From Thioalkalivibrio versutus (GTDB lineage: Bacteria; Pseudomonadota; Gammaproteobacteria; Ectothiorhodospirales; Ectothiorhodospiraceae), in assembly GCF_001999325.1 (NCBI RefSeq), contig NZ_MVAR01000009.1, positions 15,127 through 59,823 on the forward strand: a stretch of 44,697 nt of DNA. Direction: 5' to 3'. Position numbers and translations under genes: made by a program. The notes beneath the pieces were generated by a model. It worked only from the letters and a program-made list of their open reading frames with translations, made no database searches and was not told the DNA's origin. The first letter of the stretch is position 1, and each line of letters starts with the position of its first letter. Positions 41,757-44,697 of this stretch are shown here, piece by piece.

Positions 41757-44534
41757 TCACATCGCGCGGATGCGTTCGCGCTGGGCGGCCAGCTGGTCGC
41801 GGGTGGCGTGCATCTCGGCGACGCGGTCGCGTTCCTTCTGCACCACGTCGGCCGGGGCGCGGTCGACGAAGCTCGCGTTGGAAAGCCGCTGCTCGCTCTG
41901 TTCGAGGTTCTTGTCGAGCTTGCCGATTTCCTTGTCCAGGCGCGCGAGCTCGGCGTCCTTGTCGATCAGCCCGGCCAGCGGAATCAGCAGCTGCATGTCG
42001 TCGACCAGGGCCATCGCGGATTCCGGCGCCTCGTCGGCCGTGTCCAGCCAGGTGACGCTCTCGGGCTTGGCGAGGAACTCCAGCAGGCCGCGGTGGCGGG
42101 TGTAGCGCTCCTGGTCGGCGTCGGTCCAGTTCTTTACCAGCACCGGCAGCGGTTTGGCGGGAGCGATGTCCATCTCCGCGCGGATGCGGCGCAGCCCGGT
42201 GATGAAGTCCTTCACCCAGTCGAGCTCGGCCGTGGCGGTCGCGTCACGCGGGAAGCCGTCGCGGCCAGGCCAGGGGCGCTGCACCAGGAATTCGATGTCA
42301 TCCGTGATGCCGGCATGCGGTTTCACGTTGGTCCAGATGGCCTCGGTGATGAACGGGGTCACCGGGTGCAGCAGGCGCAGCAGGGCCTCGAGCACGGTGA
42401 CCAGGGTATTGCGCGTGGCGCGCTTGACCGCCTCCGGCGTGGCGTCGTCGTTCAGCACTGGCTTGGTCAGCTCCAGGTACCAGTCGCAGTAGTCGTGCCA
42501 GGTGAACTCGTAGAGCGTCTGCGCGGCGAGGTCGAAGCGGTAGGCATCGAGCTGCTGCGTGGCGGTCGCGGCGGTGGCGGCCAGGCGGTCGAGGATCCAG
42601 CGATCGGCCAGCGTGCGGTGCTCCGCGGTATCGGCCGCGGCGGAGCAGTCGTGGCCCTCGACGTTCATCAGCACGAAGCGCGAGGCGTTCCACAGCTTGT
42701 TGCAGAAGTTGCGATAGCCCTCGATGCGGCCGAGGTCGAACTTGATATCGCGCCCGGTGGTGGCGAGTGCCGCCAGGGTGAAGCGCAGGGCATCGGTGCC
42801 AAAGGCGGGGAAGCCGTCGGGGAAGGCCTTGCGCGTGGCCTTCTCGATCTTCTGCGCCATCTGCGGCTGCATCAGGCCGCGGGTGCGTTTGGCCACCAGG
42901 CCGTCGGCGCTGATGCCGTCAATGAGATCGATCGGGTCGATCACGTTGCCCTTGGACTTGGACATCTTCTGGCCTTCCGAGTCGCGGATCAGGCCGGTGA
43001 CGTACACCTCGCGGAAGGGCACATCCCCCATGAAGTGCTCGCCCATCATGATCATGCGGGCGACCCAGAAGAAGATGATGTCGAAGCCGGTGACCAGCAC
43101 GCTGGTCGGGTAGAAATCCTTCAGTTCCTGCGTCTGCTCCGGCCAGCCGAGGGTGGAGAACGGCCACAGCGCCGAGCTGAACCAGGTGTCCAGCACGTCT
43201 TCGTCCTGTTCGAGCACCACGTCCGCGCTCAGGCCGTGCTTTGCGCGCACCTCGTCCTCGGAGCGCCCGACGTACACGTTGCCGTCGGTGTCGTACCAGG
43301 CCGGGATGCGGTGGCCCCACCAGATCTGGCGCGAGATGCACCAGTCCTCGATGTTGCGCATCCACTCGAAGTAGGTCTTCGACCAGTTTTCCGGCACGAA
43401 GCGGATGCGGCCGTCCTCCACTGCCTTGATCGCCGGTTCGGCCAGCGGGCCGGCCTTCACGTACCACTGGTCGGTCAGATAAGGCTCGACCACGGTGCCG
43501 GAGCGGTCGCCGCGCGGGACCATCAGCTTGTGGTCGTCGATCTTTTCGAGCAGTCCTTCTGTATCCAGGTCGTCGACAACCTTCTGCCGGGCCTGGTAGC
43601 GGTCCAGCCCGCGATAGGCGGCCGGCACGTTGTCGTTCATGCAGGCGTCGATGGTCAGGATGTTGATCACCGGCAGGTCGTGGCGCTGCCCCATGGCGTA
43701 GTCGTTGAAGTCGTGCGCCGGGGTGATCTTCACGCAGCCAGAGCCGAACTCGGCCTCGACATAGTCGTCGGCAATGATCGGGATCTCGCGCCCGACCAGC
43801 GGCAGCCGGATCGTCTTGCCGATCAGGTGCTGGTAGCGCTCGTCCTCCGGATGCACCGCGACGGCGGTGTCGCCCAGCATGGTCTCCGGGCGGGTGGTCG
43901 CGACGGTCAGATGGCCAGAGCCGTCGGCCAGCGGATAGCGGAAGTGCCACAGGTGGCCGACCTCTTCCTCGGACAGGACCTCGAGATCGGAGAGCGCGGT
44001 GTGCAGCACCGGGTCCCAGTTGACCAGGCGCTTGCCGCGATAGATCAGGCCCTCCTCGTGCAGGCGCACGAAGACCTCGCGCACCGCGTCGGACAGCCCC
44101 TCGTCCATGGTGAAGCGCTCGCGCGACCAGTCCATGGAATCGCCCAGGCGGCGCATCTGGCGGGTGATGGTGCCGCCGGATTCGGCCTTCCAGTCCCAGA
44201 CTGCCTCGAGGAATTTCTCGCGCCCGAGGTCGTGGCGGCCCTTGCCGTCGGCGGCCAGCTGGCGTTCGACGACCATCTGGGTGGCGATCCCGGCGTGGTC
44301 GGTGCCGCCCTGCCACAGGGTGCGGTCGCCGTGCATCCGCCGGTAGCGGATGAGGGTGTCCATCAGGGTGTGCTGGAAGGCATGCCCCATGTGCAGGGTG
44401 CCGGTCACGTTCGGTGGCGGCAGCAGGATGCAGTAGTTGGCCTCGCCCGTCGCCGGCGGCGCGAAGACGTTCGCGCCCTCCCAGCGGTCGTACTGGGTCT
44501 GTTCGATGCTTTTCGGGTCGAAGCTCTTGTCCAT
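41757..44534 (-). CDS. valS: Valyl-tRNA synthetase
   Basis: 925 residues, complete, class I. The HIGH motif appears as HMGH (48-51) in [20 protein letters not shown] is at about 523-527 in [14 protein letters not shown]. The editing domain lies between, with [20 protein letters not shown]. The C-terminal coiled coil ends in [20 protein letters not shown], typical of ValRS. Start at ATG 44534. It charges tRNA-Val and removes mischarged Thr. Confidence 0.98.
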   Translation of the reverse strand: MDKSFDPKSIEQTQYDRWEGANVFAPPATGEANYCILLPPPNVTGTLHMGHAFQHTLMDTLIRYRRMHGDRTLWQGGTDHAGIATQMVVERQLAADGKGRHDLGREKFLEAVWDWKAESGGTITRQMRRLGDSMDWSRERFTMDEGLSDAVREVFVRLHEEGLIYRGKRLVNWDPVLHTALSDLEVLSEEEVGHLWHFRYPLADGSGHLTVATTRPETMLGDTAVAVHPEDERYQHLIGKTIRLPLVGREIPIIADDYVEAEFGSGCVKITPAHDFNDYAMGQRHDLPVINILTIDACMNDNVPAAYRGLDRYQARQKVVDDLDTEGLLEKIDDHKLMVPRGDRSGTVVEPYLTDQWYVKAGPLAEPAIKAVEDGRIRFVPENWSKTYFEWMRNIEDWCISRQIWWGHRIPAWYDTDGNVYVGRSEDEVRAKHGLSADVVLEQDEDVLDTWFSSALWPFSTLGWPEQTQELKDFYPTSVLVTGFDIIFFWVARMIMMGEHFMGDVPFREVYVTGLIRDSEGQKMSKSKGNVIDPIDLIDGISADGLVAKRTRGLMQPQMAQKIEKATRKAFPDGFPAFGTDALRFTLAALATTGRDIKFDLGRIEGYRNFCNKLWNASRFVLMNVEGHDCSAAADTAEHRTLADRWILDRLAATAATATQQLDAYRFDLAAQTLYEFTWHDYCDWYLELTKPVLNDDATPEAVKRATRNTLVTVLEALLRLLHPVTPFITEAIWTNVKPHAGITDDIEFLVQRPWPGRDGFPRDATATAELDWVKDFITGLRRIRAEMDIAPAKPLPVLVKNWTDADQERYTRHRGLLEFLAKPESVTWLDTADEAPESAMALVDDMQLLIPLAGLIDKDAELARLDKEIGKLDKNLEQSEQRLSNASFVDRAPADVVQKERDRVAEMHATRDQLAAQRERIRAM

Positions 44535-44697
44535 GATCGCGGGCGCGCTCGGGTCGGAGTGTAGGGAAAGCCGCGCATTATAACGGCGCGGCGCGCTGGC
44601 CGCCCGGGGGATATGCCGTTGGCCGGCTGTCTGCCGTGCAGGCTGGTCCTGGTTCGTCGTCCGGTGTTTACGGTGCTTTCGTCTGGCCGCCTGCCAG
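44535..44697. other. Leader region upstream of valS, no gene seen
   Basis: 163 bases to the window edge. It must hold the valS promoter on the minus strand, but no strong -35/-10 pair or coding pattern was recognised. A gene on either strand could begin beyond the edge. Confidence 0.4.

Noticed and set aside
41808-44564. 918-codon open frame antisense to valS
   Set aside because: It is a shadow of valS, whose HMGH and KMSKS motifs and coiled-coil tail are unmistakable. The plus-strand product is compositionally odd and has no ribosome site of its own.

Overview
This window is GC-rich, densely packed chromosomal DNA from a gammaproteobacterium. The gene order recN-nadK-hrcA-grpE-dnaK-dnaJ, a complete efp/epmA/epmB set and a FimX-type type IV pilus regulator fit an Ectothiorhodospiraceae/Chromatiales relative such as Thioalkalivibrio. 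That placement is inference from gene content and composition; no rRNA or tRNA gene was seen.

Region by region. 1-4.2 kb is a TonB system: the 3' end of tonB (cut by the window edge), exbB, exbD, a 57-residue hemP and a FecA-like TonB-dependent receptor, ending at a clear terminator. 4.4-9.7 kb is a mixed region with two small lipoproteins, a Sel1-repeat protein, two short genes of which one resembles flagellar rod-protein C-termini, an orphan WaaA-like glycosyltransferase, and a small operon with a YcgN-type Cys-cluster protein and a gamma-glutamylcyclotransferase-like protein. 9.8-17.6 kb holds recN and nadK on the minus strand, divergent from hrcA-grpE-dnaK-dnaJ. grpE and dnaK each have an excellent sigma-32 promoter. 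17.9-21.9 kb is a two-gene cyclic-di-GMP module: a FimX-like protein with degenerate GGDEF and EAL motifs, plus a 629-residue PilZ-type protein. 22-26.2 kb is the EF-P beta-lysylation set (epmB, efp, epmA) followed by dacB. 26.3-28.8 kb has two lipoproteins, an unknown protein and a ZapG (YhcB)-like protein.

28.9-39.3 kb is the most distinctive part: a compact minus-strand operon of 12 genes, mostly joined by 4-bp overlaps, that matches the aryl-polyene (APE/xanthomonadin-type) pigment family. Read from its promoter end it encodes an acyl carrier protein, a COG4648 membrane protein, an acyl/aryl-AMP ligase, an ApeI-type dehydratase, an LpxL-type acyltransferase, a LolA-like carrier, an MMPL exporter, a ketosynthase, a chain-length-factor-like partner, an ApeP-type dehydratase, a FabG-type ketoreductase and a family 2 glycosyltransferase. 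Such clusters make a polyene on an ACP, starting from an activated aryl acid, and move it to the outer membrane. This copy lacks several genes of the E. coli-type cluster: a second ACP, the thioesterase, the methyltransferase, an ammonia-lyase and the small ApeN-type lipoprotein. A flavoprotein with the WxWxIP motif of flavin-dependent halogenases is divergently transcribed beside it, so the pigment could be halogenated as in xanthomonadins. A YdcF-like protein and valS close the window.

Four palindromic intergenic elements (9.7, 26.2, 28.1-28.3 and 41.6-41.7 kb) all lie between convergent genes. Three belong to one CCACGAAG-type family; the fourth is a different GTAGGATG-type palindrome.
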